This document shows, piece after piece, positions 1 to 10,769 of a stretch of 64,000 nucleotides of DNA. Each line of letters begins with the position of its first letter. Within the stretch, counting starts at the first letter, position 1. A program made the position numbers and the translations under genes. The stretch covers positions 1,054,001 to 1,118,000 of the forward strand of contig NZ_MDJD01000054.1 in NCBI RefSeq assembly GCF_001747085.1, given 5' to 3'. The notes under the pieces were generated by a model. That model was not told the origin of the DNA. It searched no databases and saw only the letters and a list, made by a program, of their open reading frames with translations. The stretch comes from Flavivirga aquatica. GTDB lineage: Bacteria > Bacteroidota > Bacteroidia > Flavobacteriales > Flavobacteriaceae.

Positions 1-2
1 TT

Positions 3-1187
3 CAAGTAGCACCTACAGATATTTCGGTATTAGTAACAGGTGAAAGTGGTGTTGGTAAAGAAAGTATTCCAAAAATAATACATCAATTATCACACAGAAA
101 ACACAATAAATATATTGCGGTAAACTGTGGAGCTATACCTGAAGGCACAATAGATAGTGAGCTTTTTGGTCATGAAAAAGGTGCTTTTACAGGTGCAACA
201 CAAACTCGCGAAGGCTATTTTGAAGTTGCAGATGGTGGTACTATTTTTCTAGATGAAGTTGGTGAACTACCACTCACCACTCAAGTACGTTTATTACGTG
301 TTTTAGAAAATGGCGAATTTTTAAAAGTAGGTTCAAGTAAAGTACAAAAAACCAATGTCCGTATTGTAGCAGCAACAAACGTTAACATGTTTGAAGCTAT
401 ACAAAAAGAAAAATTCCGTGAAGATTTATATTATAGATTAAGTACGGTAGACATTAACTTACCTCCACTACGTGAGCGCCAAGAAGACATTCATTTGTTA
501 TTTAGAAAGTTTGCTAGTGATTTTGCTCTTAAATATAAAATGCCAACCGTAAAGTTAACAGATAACGCTGTTCAAACACTTATAAAACACCGTTGGGGAG
601 GGAATATTCGTCAATTACGAAATATTGCTGAGCAAGTATCTGTTCTAGAACAAAACAGAACAATTACTGCAGATACTTTAAAAAGTTACTTACCTACTTA
701 TGGAACCAATTTACCTGCTGTTATTAAAACATCAAAGGAGGAAAGTGATTTTAGTAATGAACGTGAAATTTTATATAAAGTCCTTTTCGATATGAAAAGC
801 GACTTAAATGATCTAAAGAAACTTACTTTAGAACTCATGAAAAATGACAACACTAAAGATGTTGAGAAAGATAATGAAAGTCTCATTCAAAAAATCTATG
901 GCAGTTCTGATGAGAAAGATATTTCCTTTGAATCTCCTTCTGAAAACAATGACATTCTTGCTATTTCCGAACATGCTACAGATAATGAAGAGATCATAAC
1001 TGTTCAAGACAAATATCATTTTGCTGAAGAAATTGAAGAAGAAGAAACCTTATCACTTCATGATAAAGAATTAGAATTGATAAAAAAATCCCTTGAACGC
1101 CACCATGGAAAACGTAAATTAGCTGCTAACGAGCTCGGTATTAGTGAACGTACATTATACCGAAAGATTAAACAATACGATTTATAA
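3..1187 (+). CDS. Sigma-54-dependent transcriptional activator, 5' end missing
   Basis: This is an enhancer-binding AAA+ activator that remodels RNA polymerase bound to sigma-54. The reading frame is open from the window edge, so the start and any sensor domain are not visible. The AAA+ domain shows a Walker A motif (GESGVGKE), the sigma-54 contact loop GAFTGA, and Walker B (IFLDEVGEL). The C-terminus carries a Fis-type helix-turn-helix ([18 protein letters not shown]). Between them lies an unusual acidic linker of about 120 residues rich in Glu and Asp. It precedes lptE, secG and groESL, and the groES promoter below looks sigma-54 dependent, so a regulatory link is plausible but unproven. 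Confidence 0.93.
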   Translation, partial: QVAPTDISVLVTGESGVGKESIPKIIHQLSHRKHNKYIAVNCGAIPEGTIDSELFGHEKGAFTGATQTREGYFEVADGGTIFLDEVGELPLTTQVRLLRVLENGEFLKVGSSKVQKTNVRIVAATNVNMFEAIQKEKFREDLYYRLSTVDINLPPLRERQEDIHLLFRKFASDFALKYKMPTVKLTDNAVQTLIKHRWGGNIRQLRNIAEQVSVLEQNRTITADTLKSYLPTYGTNLPAVIKTSKEESDFSNEREILYKVLFDMKSDLNDLKKLTLELMKNDNTKDVEKDNESLIQKIYGSSDEKDISFESPSENNDILAISEHATDNEEIITVQDKYHFAEEIEEEETLSLHDKELELIKKSLERHHGKRKLAANELGISERTLYRKIKQYDL

Positions 1188-1240
1188 GTAATCGTTATAA
1201 AAATACTTGTTATCAATATAAAAAATACAAACAAAAACAA

Positions 1241-1747
1241 ATGAGATACATAACATACGTTTTTTTATTTTTGATTACCATAACTCTAACAAATTGCGGT
1301 ATATACTCTTTTACAGGAGCATCTATCCCACCTGGTACAGAGACCTATCAAGTAAATCGTTTTGAGAACACATCCATATTAGTAGAACCTGGAATAGAAC
1401 GGGACTTTAAATTAGCTCTTGAAGATTTAATACAAAACCAAACTAACTTAAACCTTGTTCCTTCAAATGGTGATTTAACTTACGAAGGCGAGATAACAGA
1501 ATATAGAATTTCGCCAACAACAGCTACATCTCAAAATACTGCCGCACAAAACAGACTAACAATTAGTGTGAAACTTCGATTCTTTAATAGAAAAAAAGCT
1601 GAAGATGATTTAGAAAAATCATTTTCGTTTTTCTTTGATTTTGAAGGAAGCTCCCTGTTAACTGGTGCAAAAAAAGCTGAGGCACATGAAGCCATATTTG
1701 AACGTATCACACAAGATATTTTTAATGCTACATTAGCCAAATGGTAA
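1241..1747 (+). CDS. lptE: LptE-like lipoprotein (LPS assembly)
   Basis: LptE plugs the LptD barrel and helps place lipopolysaccharide in the outer membrane. The 168-residue protein has a lipoprotein signal with the lipid-attachment cysteine at residue 19 (TLTNCG). After it comes the short LptE core: a basic/hydrophobic start, an RDFKLALEDLI helix and a strand-rich YEGEITEYRI segment. Length and order (between a sigma-54 activator and secG) fit the flavobacterial LptE family. It starts 53 bp after the regulator and 47 bp before the next gene, so it is likely cotranscribed. Assignment is by family resemblance. Confidence 0.8.
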   Translation: MRYITYVFLFLITITLTNCGIYSFTGASIPPGTETYQVNRFENTSILVEPGIERDFKLALEDLIQNQTNLNLVPSNGDLTYEGEITEYRISPTTATSQNTAAQNRLTISVKLRFFNRKKAEDDLEKSFSFFFDFEGSSLLTGAKKAEAHEAIFERITQDIFNATLAKW

Positions 1748-1794
1748 TTTATTTATAGTTTTTAGTAACAAATATTAAAAGACAAAAGAAACCA

Positions 1795-2811
1795 ATGAAT
1801 CTAACAGATTTCACACACATACTTCAACACCCTCAAGTTATAACACATGAGCAAACTGAAGCTGTAAAATCTATCATTGAAGAGTTTCCTTATTTTCAAC
1901 CTGCACGAGCTATTTATCTCAAAGGTTTAAAAGACCTAAATAGTTTTAAATACAATCAAGAACTAAAAACAACTGCAGCTTATACTACGGATAGAAGTAT
2001 TTTATTCGAATTTATTACTTCAGATGCATTTGTTCAAAATGAAATATCTCAATTCATTAAACAAAATGACACTTCTTTAAAAGATATAGAGGTTGACATT
2101 GAAGATATTTCAGTTCAAAAAAATGTAACTATTGATGACATATTAAAACAACAAATAAAAGATACAGATGGTGTTTTAGATCCTACATTGTTTCAACCCA
2201 AAGAGGAACGTCCAAAAAAAACTATTAGTAATATCCCTTTAGACAAACCTAAAAATATTATTAATAGTACTAATGAAGAAACTAAATCTCAAGAAAAAAG
2301 ACAAGAGATACCTGCGAATGATGTATTAAATCTTGGCAAGCCTTTCGAATTTAATAAAAAAGAAACTCACTCTTTTAACGAATGGCTTAAACTAACTCAC
2401 TTTTCTCCTATTGAAAGACCAGAAGATGAAGAAAAAGAAGACAACAAGGAAAAGGAAGAAATCAAAAATGATAACAAAATAATTGAAAAAGAAGTTACTA
2501 AGAAAAAAACTACAGACACTTTAGATAAAGAAAAAAAGTTTCAACTTATTGATCAATTTATTATTAAGAACCCAAAAATACGACCTATAAAACCTATTAC
2601 CCAAAAAGGTAATTTAGCAAAAGCACAAATGATACAACCAGAGTCGCTAATGACAGAGACTCTAGCACGTATTTATGTAGAACAAAAAAACTATAAAAAA
2701 GCAATTCAATCTTATAAAGTTTTAAGTTTGAAATATCCAGAAAAAAGTGGTTTATTTGCAAACCAGATCAAAGCAATAGAACAATTACAAGAACAAAACA
2801 ATAAAGAATAA
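1795..2811 (+). CDS. Conserved TPR-like protein of unknown function
   Basis: A 338-residue cytoplasmic protein with no signal peptide or membrane segment. The N-terminal third (to about 110) looks folded and helical (HILQHPQVITHEQTEAV, then an EFPYFQPAR motif). The middle (about 130-260) is low in complexity and rich in Lys/Glu, probably disordered. The last 60 residues form one tetratricopeptide-like unit (ETLARIYVEQKNYKKAIQSY). The stop codon overlaps the secG start by one base, so translation is coupled. I do not know its function; the position beside lptE and secG suggests envelope biogenesis only by context. Confidence 0.8.
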   Translation: MNLTDFTHILQHPQVITHEQTEAVKSIIEEFPYFQPARAIYLKGLKDLNSFKYNQELKTTAAYTTDRSILFEFITSDAFVQNEISQFIKQNDTSLKDIEVDIEDISVQKNVTIDDILKQQIKDTDGVLDPTLFQPKEERPKKTISNIPLDKPKNIINSTNEETKSQEKRQEIPANDVLNLGKPFEFNKKETHSFNEWLKLTHFSPIERPEDEEKEDNKEKEEIKNDNKIIEKEVTKKKTTDTLDKEKKFQLIDQFIIKNPKIRPIKPITQKGNLAKAQMIQPESLMTETLARIYVEQKNYKKAIQSYKVLSLKYPEKSGLFANQIKAIEQLQEQNNKE

Positions 2812-3170
2812 TGAGTACGTTTACAATATTTTTAGTCCTGATAGTAGTCGTAGCATTTTTACTAATCGTAGTAATTATGGTACAAAACCCTAAAGGTGGA
2901 GGTTTATCATCGTCTTTTGGCGGTGGTGGCACACAACAATTGGGTGGTGTAAAAAAGACAACCGATTTTTTAGATAAAAGCACATGGACATTAGCAACGG
3001 TATTATTAGTATTAATATTAGTATCTAATGTAGCTATTAACAGAGGTCCAGGAGGAGTAGAATCTAAAGCATTAGATCCTGATGCAACAACAACAGCTCC
3101 AGCTTTACCAACAGCTCCAGCGCAAACAACTAACGATGCTGCAACTGCAACACCAAAAGATTCTTTATAA
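2811..3170 (+). CDS. secG: Preprotein translocase subunit SecG
   Basis: SecG is the small non-essential part of the SecYEG channel. The 119-residue product has two membrane helices (about 3-23 and 55-74) joined by the typical glycine-rich loop (NPKGGGLSSSFGGGG). A flexible Ala/Thr/Pro tail of about 40 residues extends beyond the family core. The start overlaps the previous stop by one base. A strong hairpin terminator follows, which ends this operon before groES. SecY is encoded separately in the ribosomal cluster of this window. Confidence 0.93.
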   Translation: MSTFTIFLVLIVVVAFLLIVVIMVQNPKGGGLSSSFGGGGTQQLGGVKKTTDFLDKSTWTLATVLLVLILVSNVAINRGPGGVESKALDPDATTTAPALPTAPAQTTNDAATATPKDSL

Positions 3171-3195
3171 GAATTTATTATTATGATAAATAAAC

Positions 3196-3228
3196 AAAAA
3201 ATGCCAACTTTTTAAGTTGGCATTTTTT
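3196..3228 (+). terminator. Rho-independent terminator after secG
   Basis: A 10-bp perfect stem (ATGCCAACTT with AAGTTGGCAT) closes a 3-base loop. It is flanked by A-runs and followed by six T residues, so it can work in the plus direction. It separates the lptE-secG group from groESL. Confidence 0.9.
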
Positions 3229-3279
3229 GTTGCTGCCTGTCTAAATAGGAAGGTCTGAAAGTTTGTCAGTTCAAAGTAA

Positions 3280-3296
3280 TTGGCACATTTTTAGTA
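3280..3296 (+). promoter_or_regulatory. Sigma-54-type (-24/-12) promoter of groES
   Basis: TTGGCAC at 3280-3286 matches the -24 element. The invariant G of the -12 element lies exactly 12 bases further at 3294 (AGTA, against TTGCA). The start point would be near 3307, giving a leader of about 35 bases before groES. No CIRCE element is present. An upstream GTTTGTCAG stretch (3261-3269) could belong to an activator site. The call rests on spacing and sequence only. Confidence 0.6.
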
Positions 3297-3341
3297 CAAC
3301 GCATAAGCGTTAAGATTAATTTAAAAATACAAAATACACAC

Positions 3342-3617
3342 ATGGCATTAAACATTAAACCATTAGCAGATCGTGTTCTTATAGAACCAGCTGCTGCTGA
3401 AACTAAAACAGCTTCAGGAATTATTATCCCTGATAACGCTAAAGAAAAACCACAAAAAGGGACTGTTGTTGCTGCTGGTAAAGGTACCAAAGACGAGCCT
3501 ATTACTGTACAAGTTGGTGATACTGTTTTATATGGAAAATATGCAGGAACAGAACTTAAGCTAGAAGGAAAAGATTATTTAATCATGCGTGAGAGTGACA
3601 TATTAGCAATTATCTAA
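3342..3617 (+). CDS. groES: Co-chaperonin GroES
   Basis: GroES caps the GroEL chamber as a seven-subunit ring. At 91 residues it has the normal size. It shows the N-terminal core ([12 protein letters not shown]), a mobile loop region around residues 17-33 ([12 protein letters not shown]), and the conserved [10 protein letters not shown] segment near the end. It is 109 bp upstream of groEL; no terminator-like hairpin is evident between them, so the pair should form one transcript. Confidence 0.98.
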   Translation: MALNIKPLADRVLIEPAAAETKTASGIIIPDNAKEKPQKGTVVAAGKGTKDEPITVQVGDTVLYGKYAGTELKLEGKDYLIMRESDILAII

Positions 3618-3702
3618 TTGTAAATTCTAATAAATAAAATAAATTCCAAATAACTTTCAAATATCAACTTATCCTAAATTTGGGTTTTGTTTTTAAAATT
3701 GA

Positions 3703-5361
<1,659 letters not shown>

Positions 5362-5396
5362 TTTAAACTCGAAAACCTCAGCATACAAATTATATG

Positions 5397-5433
5397 AAAA
5401 CGCTTTTCTTATTAAAAAGAAAAGCGTTTTTTA
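5397..5433 (+). terminator. Rho-independent terminator after groEL
   Basis: A 14-bp perfect stem (AAAACGCTTTTCTT with AAGAAAAGCGTTTT) has a 6-base loop and a T-run after it. It ends the groESL transcript. Confidence 0.92.
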
Positions 5434-5797
5434 TTTTTAATAAATTTTCTTTTTTATCTTTATCTTAAGTTCATCGTTCTAAATTAAACGATTTCTAAAA
5501 TTTATAGTTTTATCTCCTTTTTAAATACTTAGTTACACCTATTATATAACCACTTTTCACATAGCTTTACCCTTCCTTTTTAATACAGTAATTATCTAAA
5601 AAGTTCTTATTTATGATATAGGCATATCATACAACTTCATTTGTTAATAATTTCAACTATTTTCCAACACGTATAAATACTTCTTTTGTGAAACAAGTGT
5701 TTTTACGTGTTTTATCATCACTACTGATATCTAAATTAGCAGAAAAGTATTACAATAAATAACAACCTCTTCTCTAAGAACTTTAAAATATATAGTT
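5434..5797. other. AT-rich intergenic region upstream of the 451-residue protein
   Basis: This 364-bp stretch holds no gene that I can support. It is very AT-rich. Its one clear structure is an imperfect 17-bp inverted repeat listed separately. No TAnnTTTG box with good spacing to the next start was seen. Confidence 0.7.
5666..5711. repeat. Imperfect inverted repeat, possible operator or RNA stem
   Basis: AACACGTATAAATACTT (5666-5682) and AAGTGTTTTTACGTGTT (5695-5711) pair at 15 of 17 positions around a 12-base centre. The repeat lies about 90 bp before the next start codon. No T-run follows it, so it is not a normal terminator. Confidence 0.5.
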
Positions 5798-7153
5798 ATG
5801 GAATCAACTACATTGAATTACGTTAGGCATTTAAATATTACAGAAAATGAATGGTTAAAAAAAAATAAAACCCAATCTATATGGAGGCAACAACATCAAT
5901 TAAACTTTGGATCCGTATTTAACTTAAAAAATATTTCATACACTGCCCAAAGATATTTAATAGAAAATGATGTTCTTATTGAAAAGAAAAGTTGGATGAA
6001 AAGGTTTAGTATCAGACTAAATGATATAAACATTAAAGCTAATAAAAAAGGTCATATTGATATAGAAATAGAAATTCAAGGAAGCTTTATGGAATTCAAT
6101 ATTCCAGCTAATACCATTTTAAGAGGTAGTATTAATCCTAAAATGCTAAAATTAGTAGAAAAAGAAGATAAAGCTCATAAAATTATTGATATCATAATCA
6201 ATTTAAATAAAGTAGATTGGATAGATATAGAAATCACAGAGCATGATGCCATATCCTCTAATCTTCTTATTAAAATAATGACCATTTTTACTGGTAAATA
6301 CTTTTTACTAAATTCAATGGTATTTCCAACAACAATTTCAAACATTAAAATACCAAGTCCTTCATTATCCGATATTGTTATTTATATAAACCATAAATAC
6401 AATACATTATGTATTGGATTCATTGATAGAAGTTTTAAACCAACAGATGGTAATCAAGAATATCAATACATTCTAAATAACTTATCCAAAGAAATTTTAA
6501 AAGACAAAAGTCTTATTACTATAACTAAAATAAGTAATTATTACTTGATTAATGAGTTGATAAATTTTTCAAATCAGATTCTAAAAAAATATATAGAAGA
6601 AAAATCATCTGCACTATACCTCAACAATTTTAATACATATTTTATAAATGGGGTTGATGCTCATCAAAGTATGCTTAAAAAGTATGGGAAAGCCCCTATT
6701 AACACTATAATATCGGACAAATTAGTTTCAATTAATAATATTATTGTTTCAATTGGATTTGATAACTCTGAGGAATTATATGTTCGGTTTTTGGTAGAAG
6801 TTGATAGTAAAGTAATTGGACTTAATGTAGATTCGGTTAAAGGCGGAGCTACAGCTAAAATTAAAATGGATTATAACACCTCCAAACACTGTCCTAGTTT
6901 TGATATAAATATCGATTTCATTCACACTAGTATTAAAAATTGGTTTGAAACACTACTTGAAGGTTATTTTTCTTTTTTCATTAAACTTTTGACGTCTAAA
7001 ATAACATTTCAAATTAATGAAAAAATCAATCATGCTATTTCCGAAAATTTAATTATTCCTAATTCTTTTTTAAAACATGCCAAAATAAAACATTTTACTA
7101 GCAACTCTATAACTCGCGATATTTGGACTCAAATAGACATCCAAATGGATTAA
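5798..7153 (+). CDS. Unrecognised 451-residue protein, possibly a lipid-binding TULIP-like fold
   Basis: I do not recognise this family with confidence. The protein has no signal peptide, no clear membrane helix and no cysteine cluster. It alternates long hydrophobic strands with polar turns in the N-terminal half (for example IDIEIEIQGSFMEFNIP at about 89-105). It ends with an amphipathic region and a strand pair (KITFQINEKINHAISENLII). That pattern recalls tubular lipid-binding (TULIP/P47-like) proteins, but this is only a visual impression. It is a single gene between groEL and the convergent metal cluster, preceded by an inverted repeat and followed by a shared terminator. Confidence 0.75.
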   Translation: MESTTLNYVRHLNITENEWLKKNKTQSIWRQQHQLNFGSVFNLKNISYTAQRYLIENDVLIEKKSWMKRFSIRLNDINIKANKKGHIDIEIEIQGSFMEFNIPANTILRGSINPKMLKLVEKEDKAHKIIDIIINLNKVDWIDIEITEHDAISSNLLIKIMTIFTGKYFLLNSMVFPTTISNIKIPSPSLSDIVIYINHKYNTLCIGFIDRSFKPTDGNQEYQYILNNLSKEILKDKSLITITKISNYYLINELINFSNQILKKYIEEKSSALYLNNFNTYFINGVDAHQSMLKKYGKAPINTIISDKLVSINNIIVSIGFDNSEELYVRFLVEVDSKVIGLNVDSVKGGATAKIKMDYNTSKHCPSFDINIDFIHTSIKNWFETLLEGYFSFFIKLLTSKITFQINEKINHAISENLIIPNSFLKHAKIKHFTSNSITRDIWTQIDIQMD

Positions 7154-7249
7154 TTAGCACTTATAACATCCAAATTATTACACTTATTTTATAAAAACTA
7201 GACTAATACATAGGCATTATATTGATTAGAGTACTCCATTGAATTGAAG

Positions 7250-7287
7250 CAAAGCGCCCAAATTAATTAATTTGAGCGCTTTTTTTA
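7250..7287. terminator. Bidirectional terminator between convergent genes
   Basis: AAAGCGCcCAAATTAA pairs with TTAATTTGaGCGCTTT with a single mismatch and almost no loop. A-runs lie on one side and T-runs on the other. It stands between the plus-strand gene ending at 7153 and the minus-strand gene ending at 7311, so it can serve both. Confidence 0.8.
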
Positions 7288-7310
7288 CATATTATTTACT
7301 CTTATTTTTC

Positions 7311-7661
7311 TTACTTATGATCCTCTTGCACTACTTGATCTCGATATTTACAACAAGGATGTACTTTTGCATAAGCTTCATCTGTCGCTTTTATATTTTT
7401 GGTATCATGACCTACTGCTAGTATTTTAGATTGAATCGTTTTTAAATCTGTTTTGCGTTCATCATAAATCAATTTCAACTCATGTGTTTTCACATTCCAC
7501 ACAGCAGACTTAACCCCTTTTGTATTTAAACTTGCTTTTTCAATTCTAGTTTTACACATTAAACAAACCCCATCAACTTCCATAGAGGCCTTTGCATTCT
7601 TGTTTTGTGCAAATGCTACTGTTGTTACAAATAACACAATAATAATTATTAATTTTTTCAT
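7311..7661 (-). CDS. Periplasmic heavy-metal-associated (HMA) domain protein
   Basis: A 116-residue exported metal-binding protein. A signal peptide covers residues 1-19 (VAFAQ). One HMA ferredoxin-like domain follows, with the metal site C33-LM-C36 (GVCLMCK in place of the usual GMTCxxC). The tail adds a second thiol pair, HPCCKY, at C103-C104. HMA proteins carry Cu(I) or related soft metals; periplasmic location is inferred from the signal. Its start lies 4 bp after the TonB receptor gene, so the two are translated together. It is the last gene of a metal-related group and ends at the shared terminator. Confidence 0.85.
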   Translation of the reverse strand: MKKLIIIIVLFVTTVAFAQNKNAKASMEVDGVCLMCKTRIEKASLNTKGVKSAVWNVKTHELKLIYDERKTDLKTIQSKILAVGHDTKNIKATDEAYAKVHPCCKYRDQVVQEDHK

Positions 7662-7665
7662 AGTT

Positions 7666-9906
7666 TTATTTTATTTTAAATCTTAATCCTGCATAATACA
7701 AACTTCCAAATATAGGCCCATATACAAAAGTACTATCAAAATTTGATCCAAAAGGGTTATCAGCTCCTAATATAGGATTATTCTGCCTTATATTGGTAAT
7801 ATTTTCACCTCCTAAATATATTTCAAATTTAGGAGAAAACACTCTTGTTACTTGTACATTTAAAGTTCCTAGCGTTGGGGTATATTTTGGCAATTGATAT
7901 TGAACAGGGCTACTTATTGTAGATGAAAATCGTTGTTTACTTAACCAATTATATGTAACATCAAATTTCCATTGTTTAATGCTATCTGCATGCATGTGCG
8001 TTTCATAAGAAGCGTTTGCAAATAAACGATGTTTAGGAGTTAAAGGTTTCGATAATTTCCCAGAATTATAATCTGTTTTCACATCATAATATTTATAAGC
8101 TAGTCTTAAATTAAAATGCTCAAAAACATTATAATTAATTTCCGTTTGAAAACTATTCGCAAAACTATCGCCTTCTAAATTATAAAAATTAACTTCTTGA
8201 GGATTTTCATAATCGACTACTACTTGATTTTTAAAATCAGTTTTATAATAATCTAACATAATATCTGCTTTTCGTCCAAAAAGATTAAATCCTTGTAAAT
8301 AAGAAACACCATAATTCCATGCTATTTCTGGGTCTAAACCATAAATCTTCCCTGTCCCATTTATAATATTAATCGTTCTTGAGGTAGAAAACATTTGTTG
8401 GTTTTCTGCAAAAATATTAGCACTACGTTTACCTCGACCAAAAGAAGCTCTTAAGGCTGACTTTTCCCAAGGTGTGTAGCGTATATGCAACCTAGGAGTG
8501 ACAAAGTTCCCTAATAAATTATGATTGTCAATCCGTATTCCTGCAGTTAAGTTCAATTTATCCAAATTATCCAAATTGTATTCAAAAAAAGCACCAACAG
8601 ATTCTTCTGTCCTTTCATAATCTGTATTATTTACGAACTCATCATAATTATCATAAGTATAACTCACTCCTGTTTTAATTTTATGCCTAGAATCGCTAAT
8701 TATAGAATTATAAATAGCATTTGTATAAAAACTATTATGCTTAATATCATATTGATTTAAACCAAAATACGATTCCTGTTTATGATTACTAAATGCTGTT
8801 TGAATCCCTAAACTTTGATATGGAATTTCAGGATTCACATAACCTAATTTGGCAGAAATTTCATAACGTCTTGTATCTATCTCACTTCCCCAAGCATTTG
8901 TTGTTAACTTATCTCTATCTGAATCAAAATCTAACGCTCCAGTTTCTTTTTCATCATTTAAAAATTTCAAATTAATAAAGCTCACAAATCCTTTTTCGGC
9001 ATTGGTATATTGCCAGCGATTCATCATATTAATTTGATTGTACTTGGGCATATCTAAAAAGCCATCACTATTCACATCATGTTCATTATTATGAATGTTT
9101 CCATGCAAATACAACCCTGTATCCCATTTGTTACTCACTTTTGTATTTATATGAGTATTTAGCTCAAATCGCTCACTAGAAGCTCCATATAGATTAACAA
9201 ATAGCTTATCGTCTGTTGATGGCTTAACCAATTCGGCATTAATTTGACCCGCAATACTCTCGTAACCATTAACTACACTACCTGCTCCTTTTGTTATTTG
9301 AATACTCTCTACCCAAGTACCTGGAATAAAACTTAATCCATAAGCTTGAGAAGCGCCTCGAATAGACGGAATATTCTCTGTAGCAATTAAAATATATGGA
9401 CTTGTAAGCCCTAACATTCTAATTTGACGTGTTCCTGTAACAGCATCTGCAAAATTAACATCAATAGAAGGGTTTGTTTCAAAACTTTCAGATAGGTTAC
9501 AACATGCTGCTTTTAATAACTCATCACTACTTACCGTAACCACATTTGTAGCTTGCAAATATGATTTTGTGGTAGTTTGCTTTCTTGATGTAACTGTAAT
9601 AGCTTCTAAATCATCCATAGATTGTAACCAATGGCGTACTTCTTTAGGTTCTGTAATAGTTAATGTATCTGTTTTAAAACCAATATAACTAACTACTAAT
9701 TTTTTATATTCCTTTTTATATGAAAGTTCAAAACTCCCATCAATATCTGTTACAACTCCAACAGTAGTGTTGAGCCAATATACATTAGCTCCAACTAAAC
9801 CAATGGTTTTATTTTTTTCATTAGCTTCCATTATTATTCCTGTAATTTTTTCTTGTGAAAATAGAAAAGTGGGAAGTAATAATATTATGTATAGTAGGTA
9901 TTTCAT
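7666..9906 (-). CDS. TonB-dependent outer-membrane receptor, metal-linked
   Basis: A 746-residue receptor that would import a ligand through the outer membrane using TonB energy. A signal peptide (1-17) is followed by a carboxypeptidase-regulatory-like beta-sandwich (about 20-95), a plug domain (about 110-235) and a 22-strand barrel ending in the aromatic-rich YYAGLRFKIK. The plug begins with an unusual adjacent cysteine pair, C135-C136 (KAACCNLSESF). The gene lies between two HMA-domain genes, so a metal or metal complex, most likely copper, is the probable ligand. No siderophore genes are nearby. Substrate is inference from context. Confidence 0.92.
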   Translation of the reverse strand: MKYLLYIILLLPTFLFSQEKITGIIMEANEKNKTIGLVGANVYWLNTTVGVVTDIDGSFELSYKKEYKKLVVSYIGFKTDTLTITEPKEVRHWLQSMDDLEAITVTSRKQTTTKSYLQATNVVTVSSDELLKAACCNLSESFETNPSIDVNFADAVTGTRQIRMLGLTSPYILIATENIPSIRGASQAYGLSFIPGTWVESIQITKGAGSVVNGYESIAGQINAELVKPSTDDKLFVNLYGASSERFELNTHINTKVSNKWDTGLYLHGNIHNNEHDVNSDGFLDMPKYNQINMMNRWQYTNAEKGFVSFINLKFLNDEKETGALDFDSDRDKLTTNAWGSEIDTRRYEISAKLGYVNPEIPYQSLGIQTAFSNHKQESYFGLNQYDIKHNSFYTNAIYNSIISDSRHKIKTGVSYTYDNYDEFVNNTDYERTEESVGAFFEYNLDNLDKLNLTAGIRIDNHNLLGNFVTPRLHIRYTPWEKSALRASFGRGKRSANIFAENQQMFSTSRTINIINGTGKIYGLDPEIAWNYGVSYLQGFNLFGRKADIMLDYYKTDFKNQVVVDYENPQEVNFYNLEGDSFANSFQTEINYNVFEHFNLRLAYKYYDVKTDYNSGKLSKPLTPKHRLFANASYETHMHADSIKQWKFDVTYNWLSKQRFSSTISSPVQYQLPKYTPTLGTLNVQVTRVFSPKFEIYLGGENITNIRQNNPILGADNPFGSNFDSTFVYGPIFGSLYYAGLRFKIK

Positions 9907-9960
9907 TTTTTATATTCGCTAATATGCGTTTATGTATTTTTTTAGGTTTAAGTTTTTCGA

Positions 9961-9980
9961 ATTCTTGTTAATTCAAGAAT
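9961..9980. repeat. Small hairpin between the fusion gene and the TonB receptor
   Basis: ATTCTTG and CAAGAAT form a 7-bp stem around a 6-base loop in the 81-bp gap. It might act in processing or partial attenuation. There is no long T-run. Confidence 0.35.
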
Positions 9981-9987
9981 AACAGTA

Positions 9988-10695
9988 TTATTTAATTAAC
10001 ATCATAATTGCCATAATAATCATAATACTATTTTCAATAAATGTTGCTTGTGTCATGGGTAATTTTAAAGCCGTACCTAAACAGGCACATTGGATAGATT
10101 TCTTATCTAACAATGTTTTGATGACACCTATAGTAGTGATTCCTAAAATGATTAGCGTAACCATCAATGCTATTGAAATTTCAATACGCATTAAAAAAAG
10201 CACACCTAAAACTACCTCTATAAATGGATAAATCCAACCATAAAAAGGTATTGCTCTTGCTAATGGATCGTACATTCTAAACGACTCTGGAAATCCTTTT
10301 AAATCTAATAACTTGAAAAAACTAAATACAATATAAAATAAGCCCATAAAATCCAGCATAAACCCATTAATCTCCCAAGGCTTGATGTTGAGTAAAATAG
10401 ATGTTATTGTTATATAACCAAATATTAAAAACAATGGGAATAGCTGTTGCAACTCACTTTTTTCTATAATTTTAGAATCTAAGCTAGAAATGGTTTTTTC
10501 TGAAATAGAATATTTACTAGGTAAAACGTCTTGCAATATTTTTGCTGAAAAGGGTTGAGATATTTCTACAATTGCTTCAGAAGTTTCTAAATTAACAAAA
10601 GCTTTTTCAACTTCTGGAATTTCATTTAGAGTATCTTCAACAAAAGTTCTACAACCATTACAGGTCATTCCTGTAATTGTATACGTATGTTTCAT
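9988..10695 (-). CDS. HMA domain fused to a MauE/DoxX-like membrane domain
   Basis: A 235-residue fusion. Residues 1-65 form an HMA metal-binding domain with the classic GMTCNGC site (C12, C15). A linker (about 70-85) leads to four membrane helices (about 85-235) resembling the MauE/DoxX fold seen in quinone- or thiol-linked redox proteins. Before the last helix is a CAC thiol pair (C203, C205; IQCACLGTALKLPMT). The likely place is the inner membrane, passing metal or electrons. It sits between the TonB receptor and the HYC_CC_PP gene on the same strand. The precise reaction is unknown. Confidence 0.85.
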   Translation of the reverse strand: MKHTYTITGMTCNGCRTFVEDTLNEIPEVEKAFVNLETSEAIVEISQPFSAKILQDVLPSKYSISEKTISSLDSKIIEKSELQQLFPLFLIFGYITITSILLNIKPWEINGFMLDFMGLFYIVFSFFKLLDLKGFPESFRMYDPLARAIPFYGWIYPFIEVVLGVLFLMRIEISIALMVTLIILGITTIGVIKTLLDKKSIQCACLGTALKLPMTQATFIENSIMIIMAIMMLIK

Positions 10696-10769
10696 TTTTG
10701 AAAATAATTTGAATTATAAATAATTTATATACTCTCTTTCTTAAAGAGAATAGCAAAAAAATCTATTTA

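Noticed and set aside
3236-3341. CIRCE/HrcA operator before groES
   Set aside because: No TTAGCACTC-N9-GAGTGCTAA sequence; a sigma-54-type pattern is there instead.
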